Shown here: positions 1-6,308 of the stretch, in pieces
Layout: each line of letters starts with the position of its first letter
Position numbering within the stretch: the first letter of the stretch is position 1
Source: Selenomonadaceae bacterium
GTDB taxonomy: Bacteria > Bacillota > Negativicutes > Selenomonadales > Selenomonadaceae
Length of the DNA: 9,350 nt
Assembly (NCBI GenBank): GCA_016286075.1
Contig: JAEERZ010000074.1
Location: 1 to 9,350, forward strand
Direction of reading: 5' to 3'
Translations under genes and position numbers: made by a program
Notes under the pieces: model-generated
The model's database searches: none
Seen by the model: the letters and a program-made list of their open reading frames with translations, nothing else
Told to the model about the DNA's origin: nothing

Positions 1-1
1 A

Positions 2-1888
2 TATATGACAAAAAAGAGAGCGGCGGAGCTGTACAGCGAGGAGCTCTTGTTGTCGGAACCGTTGACGGACGAGATGCGCGACAATTATCGTCGTCGGCCT
101 GCGCAGCTGCGCCTTTTGGAATCCCTTGCGGCGTCCGAGGGCAGAATGGATACGGCGTCGCTTTTGAAACAGGGATTTTCCCGTCCCGTGATGCAAGCTC
201 TTATAAAAGCCGGCGCGGCGAAACTGCAAAAAAGCCGCTTGTTCCGTGACAGTTACCGACAAGACCAAACCCATGTGGACAATCGACCGCCGCTGTCCAA
301 GGAACAACAGGCGGTTCTTGACGACATTTTTCCGGCAATCGAAAAAAGAAAAGAAAAACTCTTTTTGCTGCACGGCGTAACCGGCAGCGGGAAAACCCGC
401 GTCTATCTTGAAACGGTGGAGCAGGTACGGCGTCAAGGCAGACAGGCGATCGTTCTCGTTCCTGAAATTGCGTTGACCGGGCAGCTGGTTCAGGTGTTCC
501 GGGCGACGTTTCCCGATGATATGATTGTCATTCACAGCCGTTTGAGCGTTTCGGAACGGAACGACGCCTTTTTCAGAATCCGCAGGGGAGACGTGGGCGT
601 GATTATCGGCGCCCGTTCGGCGCTTTTCACGCCGGCGTCGGATTTGGGCGTCGTTATCATGGACGAAGAACAAGATATGTCTTATAAGCAGGACGAGGCG
701 CCACGGTATCATGCGCGGACAGTTGCGGAGACGTTGGCGCATCTTCATGGAGCTGTTCTGATTCTGGGCAGCGCGACGCCTTCCATGGAAACCTTTTATC
801 GGGCAAAGACAGGAGAGATTGCCTATCTGTCTATGCCGAACCGTATCGGGAATCGGCCGCTTCCGACGGTAGAGGCAGTCGATATGAGAGCGGAGCTGAA
901 AGCGGGGAATCGCAAGGTATTGTCCAAGGCCGTGCAAGAAATGCTTTCCGACGCGGCGGCACGGAAAGAACAAGCGATTTTGTTGCTCAATCGTCGCGGG
1001 TTTTCCACATTTGTAATGTGTCGTTCCTGCGGATATACCGTCGTTTGCTCGGAATGCGGTCTGCCGATGGTTTACCACAAAGACGGACGGCTGCTTTGCC
1101 ATCATTGCGATATTCACGCCGCGCCGCCGGAAGTTTGTCCGAAATGCGGCAGCACTTATATCCGATATTTCGGCTCCGGTACGGAGAAATTGGAATCGCA
1201 GATACAGGAACTGCTGCCGGCGATACGAGTGATACGGATGGACCGCGACACGACCCAGAAAAAGTTTGCCCATACCGATATTCTGCGTGCATTTCGAGCC
1301 GGAGAGTATGACGTATTGCTCGGTACGCAAATGGTAGCCAAAGGGCACGACATTCCGAATGTCACGGCGGTGGGCATTATCAGCGCGGATACGGCTTTGA
1401 ATATGCCGGATTTTCGGGCGGCGGAACGATGCTTTATTCTCATTACGCAAGCGGCAGGGCGAGCTGGACGTGGGGAGACGCCTGGGCGCGTGCTCGTGCA
1501 GTGCTATACGCCGGGTCACTATGCGGTAAAAACTGCCCTCGCACAAGATTATGAAGGGTTTTACAACAAGGAGATAACGATGCGGCAGGCTTTATTTTTT
1601 CCGCCGTTTTGCCGTCTGGTCAAACTCACTTTTTGGGATCAGGATGCAAAACGCGCAAGATCGGAGGCGGAAGCATTTCATCGCCGCTTTATGCAATCGT
1701 TCCCGAAAACGGAGAAGCACCGGTTCATCGGACCGGCTCCGGCGGTCATTGAAAAATTTCGCGGCGTATATCGTTTCGTTGCGCTTATCAAAACTGCCGA
1801 TTTAGATGAATTGAGAGATTTCTTGCGTGAAGACGGCCTGCATTTGCGGCAGGATGTCTGGATTGATGTCGACCCGATTATGGCATAA
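2..1888 (+). CDS. priA: Primosomal protein N' (PriA), replication-restart helicase, 5'-partial
   Basis: PriA is the 3'-to-5' DNA helicase that recognises stalled forks and starts reloading of the replicative helicase. The visible 628 codons stay open to the left edge, and PriA proteins are usually about 730-830 residues, so the N-terminal DNA-binding part is missing; the ATG at position 5 is internal. Counting from that ATG: a winged-helix region at about 20-95, Walker A GVTGSGKT at 124-131, the motif II box DEEQ at 220-223 followed by SYKQDEAPRYHAR, GSATPS at 255-260, the PriA zinc-binding insert with eight cysteines (339, 342, 348, 351, 365, 368, 378, 381), GTQMVAKGHD at 440-449 and QAAGRAGR at 482-489. 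The C-terminus (DVDPIMA, TAA stop) looks complete. The usual DEEH box reads DEEQ here. An intrinsic terminator follows directly, so the gene is not co-transcribed with anything downstream in the window. Confidence 0.96.
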   Translation, partial: YMTKKRAAELYSEELLLSEPLTDEMRDNYRRRPAQLRLLESLAASEGRMDTASLLKQGFSRPVMQALIKAGAAKLQKSRLFRDSYRQDQTHVDNRPPLSKEQQAVLDDIFPAIEKRKEKLFLLHGVTGSGKTRVYLETVEQVRRQGRQAIVLVPEIALTGQLVQVFRATFPDDMIVIHSRLSVSERNDAFFRIRRGDVGVIIGARSALFTPASDLGVVIMDEEQDMSYKQDEAPRYHARTVAETLAHLHGAVLILGSATPSMETFYRAKTGEIAYLSMPNRIGNRPLPTVEAVDMRAELKAGNRKVLSKAVQEMLSDAAARKEQAILLLNRRGFSTFVMCRSCGYTVVCSECGLPMVYHKDGRLLCHHCDIHAAPPEVCPKCGSTYIRYFGSGTEKLESQIQELLPAIRVIRMDRDTTQKKFAHTDILRAFRAGEYDVLLGTQMVAKGHDIPNVTAVGIISADTALNMPDFRAAERCFILITQAAGRAGRGETPGRVLVQCYTPGHYAVKTALAQDYEGFYNKEITMRQALFFPPFCRLVKLTFWDQDAKRARSEAEAFHRRFMQSFPKTEKHRFIGPAPAVIEKFRGVYRFVALIKTADLDELRDFLREDGLHLRQDVWIDVDPIMA

Positions 1889-1891
1889 AAT

Positions 1892-1931
1892 AAGCCCCTG
1901 ACTTCCGGCATATCGGAAATCAGGGGCTTTT
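1892..1931 (+). terminator. Bidirectional intrinsic terminator between priA and the convergent YbjN-like gene
   Basis: AAGCCCCTGA (1892-1901) pairs with TCAGGGGCTT (1920-1929), one mismatch follows, then TTCCG (1903-1907) pairs with CGGAA (1914-1918) around a six-base loop. On the plus strand the stem ends in a short T run. On the minus strand it is followed by TTATTTTAT, so it can also end the convergent transcript from 2408. Confidence 0.9.
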
Positions 1932-1943
1932 GCATCGCCCGGG

Positions 1944-2408
1944 TTACTCTTCTTGGGTCCATACCTCCGCCATGAAATCGGCGTAAACGGCGTCAAGATG
2001 CTGGATGAGCACGCGGAGCATCAGCTGAATCATGCTACTGTCAAAGGCCTCGTCGACGAAAGGCAGGCAGATATCGAGATAGACGACGCCATCCTCGCGA
2101 AGGTAATACTTGAAAATCTTGTATTGCGTATTCAGGCGGTTTAAATACGCTTGGATTTTGTTTATCTTTTCGTTTGCGATGCCGGTCACGATCTGCGTTC
2201 GAATGATGACAAAGACGCTCGTATCGATGAAAATCGCCATGGGAAGAATCTGTCCCTTCGTCTCGATGCGCGAGCGGAACACCACGGTATTAAAGGGGTC
2301 CTCCAAAGATTCCGTGCTGAACGCATTGATATTGTTTTCCATCAGAAACGTCTGGAACTTGACGGCCTTCGTATTGCTTTCCACGTTGTTCTTCTCTTGC
2401 TCAGGCAT
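1944..2408 (-). CDS. Small YbjN-like domain protein of unknown function
   Basis: This encodes a 154-residue soluble, acidic protein with no signal peptide or membrane segment. The order of predicted elements resembles the YbjN / type III secretion chaperone-like fold: an N-terminal helix (about 15-30), a beta-rich middle with a MAIFIDTSVFVII-type strand pair (about 77-89), a helix (about 97-115), further strands (YYLREDGVVYLDICLPF, about 121-137) and a long C-terminal helix. This is a fold-level impression, not a motif match. The ATG at 2408 has an excellent ribosome binding site (AGGAGGA, complement of 2415-2421) about six bases upstream. It is convergent with priA and divergent from the membrane protein gene, so it is probably a single-gene unit. 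Nothing in the context fixes a function. Confidence 0.8.
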   Translation of the reverse strand: MPEQEKNNVESNTKAVKFQTFLMENNINAFSTESLEDPFNTVVFRSRIETKGQILPMAIFIDTSVFVIIRTQIVTGIANEKINKIQAYLNRLNTQYKIFKYYLREDGVVYLDICLPFVDEAFDSSMIQLMLRVLIQHLDAVYADFMAEVWTQEE

Positions 2409-2446
2409 ATGATCTCCTCCTGCTATGAAACCAGTTTAACATCTTC

Positions 2447-2452
2447 ATTATA
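2447..2452 (-). promoter_or_regulatory. Candidate -10 box for the YbjN-like gene
   Basis: The minus strand reads TATAAT here, about 40 bases before the start codon at 2408. No good -35 hexamer lies 16-18 bases upstream (the 17-bp position reads CTGCAC), so this is a tentative call based on the perfect -10 and its placement. Confidence 0.4.
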
Positions 2453-2489
2453 CTTCCTTTTGCGGGAGTGTGCAGGAAAATAACTTCGA

Positions 2490-2518
2490 TTGAGTTTTGC
2501 ACTTTTTCATGTTATGAT
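2490..2518 (+). promoter_or_regulatory. Sigma-A-type promoter for the membrane protein gene
   Basis: TTGAGT (2490-2495), a 17-base spacer and TATGAT (2513-2518) match the sigma-A consensus at four and five of six bases. Transcription would begin near 2525, upstream of the ribosome binding site at 2563-2567. This excludes the in-frame ATG at 2468 as the start of the gene. Confidence 0.65.
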
Positions 2519-2575
2519 TATCGCGATAGGACAATAGACGGCAACGGTTTTAGGAATAACGTGGGAGATTTGGAT

Positions 2576-3562
2576 ATGGAAAATGCGCGCTATCGAAAAA
2601 ACGCTATTATGGCATATTTTTTCTATGTCGCTGTGTTTTACGCGATCTTGATTTTTAATATTGAACCGTTTGTGTCTCATGCGGCTACATTCGGGTTGAT
2701 TGGCAATATCTTGGCGTTTCCGATGTATTGGTTGGGGTTAAAAATCCACCATGGGGACAGGCGATGGCCCTGGATATGGTTTGCCTTGACAGGCTTGCTT
2801 TATTTTATCGGCGATTTGCTTTGGGCTTATAATGAGGACTATTTAGGCGTCGCTCCTGAATCGCCTTCACTTTGCTATCTGTTTTACCTGCTGAATTCTT
2901 ATACCTGTTGCTGCGCGTTTATTTGCTATATACGTCAAACCAAGAATGTGGATTCCGGCAGTATCTTTTTGGATGTATTCGTATCCATTCTCGCATTGGG
3001 CGGATTATTGTACCGTTTCATTTTGCAGCCCTTGATCGCCGATGAATCCGTCAATCTTTTTACGATGTTCTTCCACGCGAATATGTCTGTCATTGATTTG
3101 GCGCTTTTTACGGGTATCCTGATGATTATTTTTGGAACGGCGCACAGCAGTTTTTATACAAAAAGGACATTGCTGTTAGGTCTGAGTTTTTTTGCCTGCT
3201 GTTTTGTAGAGCAATTATCCTTGGCCATTGAAATCTATGAACTCCCGGTGGCGACATTGTTTTCGCCATTTTGGACCGTTCCTTTTTGGTTGTTTGCTTT
3301 GACTGCCACATACCCGGACGAAGACGAGACCGAGGAACAGGAAATAACGTTGTTGCATAAGCGGTTGGGGCAGACAATCGATTATTTGCAGAAAGTGATT
3401 CCGTATTTTTTGGCTTTGATAATTTTGATCTTGGTCGGGCCGGAAGCTATTCGGGAAGATTTCGTGTTCTCATTGGTATTCTTGCTGTTATTTGTTCGCA
3501 TACTAAAGATTATTGTCGTGCATACATGTCGGCGTCGGACTTGCGAGTCAAAGGTCGCTTGA
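2576..3562 (+). CDS. Polytopic membrane protein, sensor-like, no output domain
   Basis: I chose the ATG at 2576 because GGGAG (2563-2567) sits eight bases upstream and a promoter ends at 2518; the longer in-frame ORF from 2468 would start before the promoter. The 328-residue product has about ten hydrophobic helices (roughly 11-29, 36-56, 66-84, 98-118, 128-148, 165-188, 198-220, 230-246, 274-288, 295-316) and a charged DEDETEEQE loop at 248-256. It ends in a short basic, Cys-containing tail (TCRRRTCESKVA). Its composition and layout recall the multi-helix N-terminal region of membrane GGDEF/EAL signalling proteins, but no cyclase, phosphodiesterase or kinase domain follows before the tRNA. 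It may be a complete membrane protein of unknown role, or the remnant of a longer sensor that lost its C-terminal half. I cannot name a family with confidence. Confidence 0.8.
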   Translation: MENARYRKNAIMAYFFYVAVFYAILIFNIEPFVSHAATFGLIGNILAFPMYWLGLKIHHGDRRWPWIWFALTGLLYFIGDLLWAYNEDYLGVAPESPSLCYLFYLLNSYTCCCAFICYIRQTKNVDSGSIFLDVFVSILALGGLLYRFILQPLIADESVNLFTMFFHANMSVIDLALFTGILMIIFGTAHSSFYTKRTLLLGLSFFACCFVEQLSLAIEIYELPVATLFSPFWTVPFWLFALTATYPDEDETEEQEITLLHKRLGQTIDYLQKVIPYFLALIILILVGPEAIREDFVFSLVFLLLFVRILKIIVVHTCRRRTCESKVA

Positions 3563-3588
3563 ACGGGCGTTTACAGATTGGGCGTGCC

Positions 3589-3620
3589 TTGACGCGGATT
3601 GTATTTTATGTTACTATAAT
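3589..3620 (+). promoter_or_regulatory. Candidate promoter for tRNA-Ser
   Basis: TTGACG (3589-3594) is followed after 17 bases by TACTAT (3612-3617), overlapping a perfect TATAAT (3615-3620) whose spacing to the same -35 would be 20 bases. The site lies about 45 bases before the mature tRNA and just after the membrane protein stop, so it probably gives the tRNA its own transcript. Confidence 0.6.
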
Positions 3621-3665
3621 ATTCGTTCGCGAGCGGTGATAGCTGCTTGCGGGAACAGGCGATTT

Positions 3666-3754
3666 GGAGTGGTACTCAAGTGGCTGAAGAGGACGGTTTG
3701 CTAAATCGTTAGTGGGGCAACCCAGCGGAGGTTCAAATCCTCTCCACTCCGCCA
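3666..3754 (+). tRNA. tRNA-Ser (anticodon GCU)
   Basis: A full class II cloverleaf can be drawn. The acceptor stem is GGAGTGG (3666-3672) with CCACTCC (3744-3750), discriminator G3751 and encoded CCA (3752-3754). The anticodon stem is ACGGT (3693-3697) with ATCGT (3705-3709), and the loop TTGCTAA carries anticodon GCT at 3700-3702. A long variable arm includes the stem TGGG/CCCA. The T stem is GGAGG (3727-3731) with CCTCT (3739-3743) around TTCAAAT. The long variable arm and GCU anticodon identify a serine tRNA reading AGC and AGU. Confidence 0.97.
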
Positions 3755-3769
3755 TATTTGACAAGGGTT

Positions 3770-3807
3770 ACAGGGCATCGGATAAAACCGACGCCCTGTT
3801 CTTTTTT
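3770..3807 (+). terminator. Intrinsic terminator after tRNA-Ser
   Basis: ACAGGGC (3770-3776) pairs with GCCCTGT (3793-3799). After one mismatch, TCGG (3778-3781) pairs with CCGA (3788-3791) around an ATAAAA loop. The stem is followed by TCTTTTTT. It lies 15 bases after the CCA end. Confidence 0.92.
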
Positions 3808-3814
3808 ATAAAAA

Positions 3815-3838
3815 TGGGTTAGTTTATGGGGTAGTTTT
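3815..3838 (+). repeat. Two tandem 12-bp near-identical direct repeats next to the tRNA gene
   Basis: TGGGTTAGTTTA (3815-3826) is followed directly by TGGGGTAGTTTT (3827-3838), differing at two positions. Short G-rich direct repeats like this often mark arm-type binding sites of tyrosine integrases near an attachment site in a tRNA gene. No integrase gene or second tRNA 3' copy is present in the window, so the mobile-element reading is inference. Confidence 0.5.
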
Positions 3839-4049
3839 GTTTGGACAGGGTGCTTTAGATGCATAAAGTGCGTTGCGTAAAAGAAATGAGCATGAGGAAA
3901 ATGCGGAAAAACCGCATGGAATCTGCCGCCATAGGTGGGAGGGGTGTACAAGGTAGGTGCATCGGTGCATGGTATCCATAATGACGTCCCAATGAACAAC
4001 GGAAGCTCAACTATGATACAAGGTAACGATACCGCGAAAGCACAGAAAA

Positions 4050-4079
4050 ACCGCCATCTCTGGCGGTCATTTTTATTTT
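4050..4079 (-). terminator. Bidirectional intrinsic terminator downstream of the GNAT gene
   Basis: ACCGCCA (4050-4056) pairs perfectly with TGGCGGT (4061-4067) around a four-base loop. On the minus strand the stem runs straight into TTTTT, which suits it as the end of the operon read from 7889. On the plus strand it is followed by CATTTTTATTTT, so it can also stop transcripts coming from the tRNA side. Confidence 0.82.
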
Positions 4080-4163
4080 GGGGTGAAGAAAAACAGAGAA
4101 AAAATGGCCGCACGGCGGCATGGTGGCAGCGGGTGTGTGCATAAAATGTAACGATAGCGGGGG

Positions 4164-4643
4164 CTAACGTTGAGAGTTATGTTTGGACTGACACACTTTA
4201 AAGAAACGAGGTCCTTCTTTACCCATGATTCCGGACGGAATAAACCCACATTTTTCAAGGACTCTTTGCGATTTTCTGTTATCCGGTTCTGTCTCGGATT
4301 CCACACGGAAAACTCCCGGCTGTTTCAGAGCCCAAGCGACGGCTGCGTCAACTGCTTCGGTCGCGTAACCTTTCCCTTGATGTTCTTCGCTGATCCCATA
4401 TCCGATTTCAACTGAACCATCTGCATTAAGCCCCTTGAAGCATAAATTTCCAACATAAGCGCCGCCTTTTTGCTCAATCATCCACATTGCATACCAAGCC
4501 CAGTCTTCCGAATGATCGAGACATCCCTGTAACATTTCTTTATATGCTTTTATCAGAGTTTTATCCGTCTGCTTTTCGATAAAGCAGGTCATCTCTTCTT
4601 CCGACGCAATATGTATTGCCAAGTGATTTGTTTCAAGAACCAT
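4164..4643 (-). CDS. GNAT family N-acetyltransferase (RimJ/RimL-like)
   Basis: This 159-residue protein has the layout of an acetyl-CoA-dependent GNAT transferase. The middle strand reads GNLCFKGL (65-72) and VEIGYGI (78-84). The acetyl-CoA pyrophosphate loop is QGKGYA at 89-94, within a helix-capping EEHQGKGYATEA stretch. The C-terminal half has ETEPDNRKSQRVLEKCGF (117-134), the typical N-x-x-S helix and E-K-x-G-F end of the RimJ/RimL and Acetyltransf_3 groups. The substrate cannot be told from sequence: a protein N-terminus, a drug or a small amine are all possible. The ATG at 4643 has GAGGAG seven bases upstream, and this ribosome binding site lies within the 13-base gap after the SRAP stop. 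That makes it the last gene of the five-gene minus-strand operon. The stop is TAG. Confidence 0.88.
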   Translation of the reverse strand: MVLETNHLAIHIASEEEMTCFIEKQTDKTLIKAYKEMLQGCLDHSEDWAWYAMWMIEQKGGAYVGNLCFKGLNADGSVEIGYGISEEHQGKGYATEAVDAAVAWALKQPGVFRVESETEPDNRKSQRVLEKCGFIPSGIMGKEGPRFFKVCQSKHNSQR

Positions 4644-4656
4644 TTTTGGACTCCTC

Positions 4657-5232
4657 TTATTCTCCCCATAAACTCATCTGCTCCACGGCCTGCTCCCGTC
4701 GAAGGGGAACGGTTGCCGAGTCCAGAATCTCCTTTGCAAGTTCTGCATTGGACAGCCAATCCATAACCAAGTGCTCCGGAATCCGTACGGGCATCCTGTC
4801 GTGGATAGGCCGCACGGTTTCGTCGGCGGGTGCGGTGATCATGACGAACCGTCCGCCATCTGGCTCCGCTTGGTAAACACCAGCCAAGAAAAGCATATCG
4901 GTATCTTTGCCGGAGAGTGTGGCCTTGTGCTTTTCGCTGTCCCATTCGTAGAAGCAGGAAGCTGGTAGCAGGCATCTCCGGTTTTGGATTAAGTGCCGGA
5001 AGGATGGTTTTTCCCATATCGTCTCTTTCCGCGCGTTGATGATGAGGCTGCTTTTGCCTTGTATGCCCCAAGTCATCGGCACGATGAGCGGCTTGGAATG
5101 TCCCATGATGATGGCTGGGGCGCGCTCGCCCGGACGGATGTCGCCCACACGAAGGATACCCTCAGACGGAAGACTGCAGTATTCTAAGATCCAGTCGTTA
5201 ACTTTGTCGTTTGCGCTATATCGTCCGCACAT
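4657..5232 (-). CDS. SOS response-associated peptidase family protein (SRAP; YedK/HMCES type)
   Basis: SRAP proteins form a covalent thiazolidine link with abasic sites in single-stranded DNA, shielding them from cleavage and error-prone bypass. All expected active-site residues are present in this 191-residue version: Cys2 (MCGRY, free after Met removal), Asn66 (INARKE), Glu96 (CFYEW) and His144 (IHDRMPV). The start at 5232 is chosen because the reacting cysteine must become the N-terminus, and a GGGGA ribosome binding site lies nine bases upstream. An ATG three codons earlier (5241) overlaps the TGA of the preceding HAD gene as ATGA, but that product would begin MSLMCGRY with the cysteine blocked, and the same GGGGA would abut the ATG. 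Lying behind a translesion polymerase and YolD in one operon, it fits a DNA-damage tolerance role. Confidence 0.94.
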   Translation of the reverse strand: MCGRYSANDKVNDWILEYCSLPSEGILRVGDIRPGERAPAIIMGHSKPLIVPMTWGIQGKSSLIINARKETIWEKPSFRHLIQNRRCLLPASCFYEWDSEKHKATLSGKDTDMLFLAGVYQAEPDGGRFVMITAPADETVRPIHDRMPVRIPEHLVMDWLSNAELAKEILDSATVPLRREQAVEQMSLWGE

Positions 5233-5237
5233 AAGGC

Positions 5238-5855
5238 TCATTCCCCGTCTTCGTTTGCTTGGATTGTTTCCATGATCGCTGGATACGATTTTTCATAGCC
5301 CTCAAACAGCACGGCGTGAAAACCGCATTCTTGGGCAGCCGCGATGTTGTCCGGCATATCGTCTGTGAAGAGGCATTCTTCAGCGTTCAGATTATATTTC
5401 TCGCACAGCAGGCGGTATATTTCAGGATTTGGCTTGGCTATGTGTACTTGATACGAGAATACGCCGCCGTCCATATAGGGAAGAAAATCCAGAACGTCTC
5501 GATTAGCCTTGATGGAGAACGCCGAATAGTTGGAAAGGTAAAACACGCGCTTTCCCATGCGCTTGAGTTCCTGTATCCACGGAATGACATAGTCTTGCTT
5601 GTGCATAGCTTGTCCTGCATGGGCGAACGCTCTGCGGATTTCGTTTTCGTGAGCTGGGACAAGGCTGACCGCCTTTTCAATGGCAGTGGCTTCGTTTGTT
5701 CCCTCGTCCATTGATACCCAAGTTCCGTGACGTCATATTGCCTGATTGACAGCTTCAATGGTTTGGTTGTCATCGCCAAACAGAGAATGCATATACTCCA
5801 TCCATCGGAAATCCATCAGCACATTTCCAATGTCGAAAATCACATTTCTTATCAT
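5238..5855 (-). pseudogene. HAD-superfamily hydrolase interrupted by an in-frame TGA
   Basis: Reading from the ATG at 5855 (GAGG seven bases upstream, 12 bases after the YolD-like stop) gives MIRNVIFDIGNVLMDF, the HAD motif I of the YihX-like group with nucleophile Asp8. Codon 41 is TGA (5733-5735), then the same frame continues without shift through RHGTWVSMDEG to the end. The rest carries motif II (YLSNYS, Ser about 108), motif III (AKPNPEIY, Lys about 141) and motif IV (FTDDMPDNI, Asp about 165-166). The whole reading frame is 205 codons, normal for this family. The TGA stands where a Trp (TGG) would fit, so one base change may explain it. The part from ATG 5711 (157 residues) could be made by re-initiation but lacks the catalytic Asp, so I call it a probable pseudogene. 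Readthrough (the stop context is UGAC) or a sequencing error remain possible. Its TGA end overlaps an ATG next to the SRAP start. Confidence 0.85.
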
Positions 5856-5867
5856 AAAATCGCCTCA

Positions 5868-6308
5868 TTACTCAAATCCTCGGAACAACTCCCCCTCGAT
5901 ATATCGCACATCCTCGATGGGAATCTTTGTCCTGTCTGCCATGATTATAGCACGTTCTATTCCATCCAGCTTTCTCACATTGCCGGAGACCGTCACATAG
6001 CGGCCTCCGGCTTTTTTCTCGTCCGGCAGGAAGTATGTGACGGCAATGCTCGGTTGTTCCTTGATGTGCTGTTCGATAACAGCAAGTCTGGCGTTAATCA
6101 TATCAATCTCATCCTCGCTAAGTTCTTTTTTCTCTTCCGTTTCCCGTCCCGCCTCATGGATGGCCGCCCCAAAGCCCGTCAGGGCGTCGAAGGAGGCAAA
6201 CTGCGCGGCGCGTTTGATTCTTGCCATCGGCGGATGCGTTCTCGATACATGATGCCCGAGGCCAATCATATCATCGTATTTGTGGGGATTGTCAGCTGGA
6301 GTGGTCAT
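5868..6308 (-). CDS. YolD-like family protein, partner of the Y-family polymerase
   Basis: This is a 146-residue protein of the YolD-like family, whose genes typically sit beside UmuC/UvrX-type polymerases in Bacillota and are thought to fill an accessory role comparable to UmuD. Family marks are the N-terminal RAAQFASFDALTGFG stretch (34-48), a charged coiled-coil-like segment (about 55-86) and the C-terminal barrel-like half: TYFLPDEKKAGGRYVTVSG (91-109), RKLDGIERAIIM (112-123) and TKIPIEDVRYIEGELF (127-142). I chose the ATG at 6308 because it overlaps the polymerase TGA stop as ATGA, has a GGGGGG ribosome binding site eight bases upstream and starts just before the conserved region; an in-frame start at 6374 would lie deep inside the polymerase gene. 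Translation is probably coupled to the polymerase. Confidence 0.9.
   Translation of the reverse strand: MTTPADNPHKYDDMIGLGHHVSRTHPPMARIKRAAQFASFDALTGFGAAIHEAGRETEEKKELSEDEIDMINARLAVIEQHIKEQPSIAVTYFLPDEKKAGGRYVTVSGNVRKLDGIERAIIMADRTKIPIEDVRYIEGELFRGFE

Larger units (their letters stand above)
3755..4163. other. Gene-poor interval between tRNA-Ser and the minus-strand operon
   Basis: No ORF here has a convincing ribosome binding site, family match or composition. The interval holds the tRNA terminator, the 12-bp direct repeats, a hairpin ATGCGG/CCGCAT with an AAAAA loop (3901-3917), a tandem 8-bp near-repeat GGTGCATC/GGTGCATG (3956-3971), and the bidirectional terminator at 4050-4079. A weak promoter-like pair, TTGGAC (3841-3846) and TAAAGT (3864-3869) 17 bases apart, could drive a short plus-strand RNA that ends at this terminator. 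Confidence 0.6.

Noticed and set aside
2468..2575. Longer start (ATG 2468) for the membrane protein
   Set aside because: The extra 36 residues lie over and before the promoter at 2490-2518, are polar and motif-free, and the ATG at 2576 has a proper ribosome binding site.
3733..4113. Minus-strand open frame overlapping the tRNA-Ser and two terminators
   Set aside because: It runs through the tRNA 3' end and through terminator stems, has no ribosome binding site and no recognisable domain.
3935..4144. Plus-strand open frame of 69 codons in the gene-poor interval
   Set aside because: It reads straight through the perfect terminator hairpin at 4050-4067, and its sequence resembles no protein family.
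4023..4156. Two copies of GTAACGATA (4023-4031 and 4148-4156)
   Set aside because: Nine-base repeats 125 bases apart can occur by chance, and neither is linked to a clear structure or gene signal.
5733..5735. Selenocysteine or genetic-code reassignment at the HAD TGA
   Set aside because: TGA is used as an ordinary stop by the polymerase and by this HAD frame itself, Trp is encoded by TGG nearby, and no stable hairpin follows the TGA as a bacterial SECIS would require.
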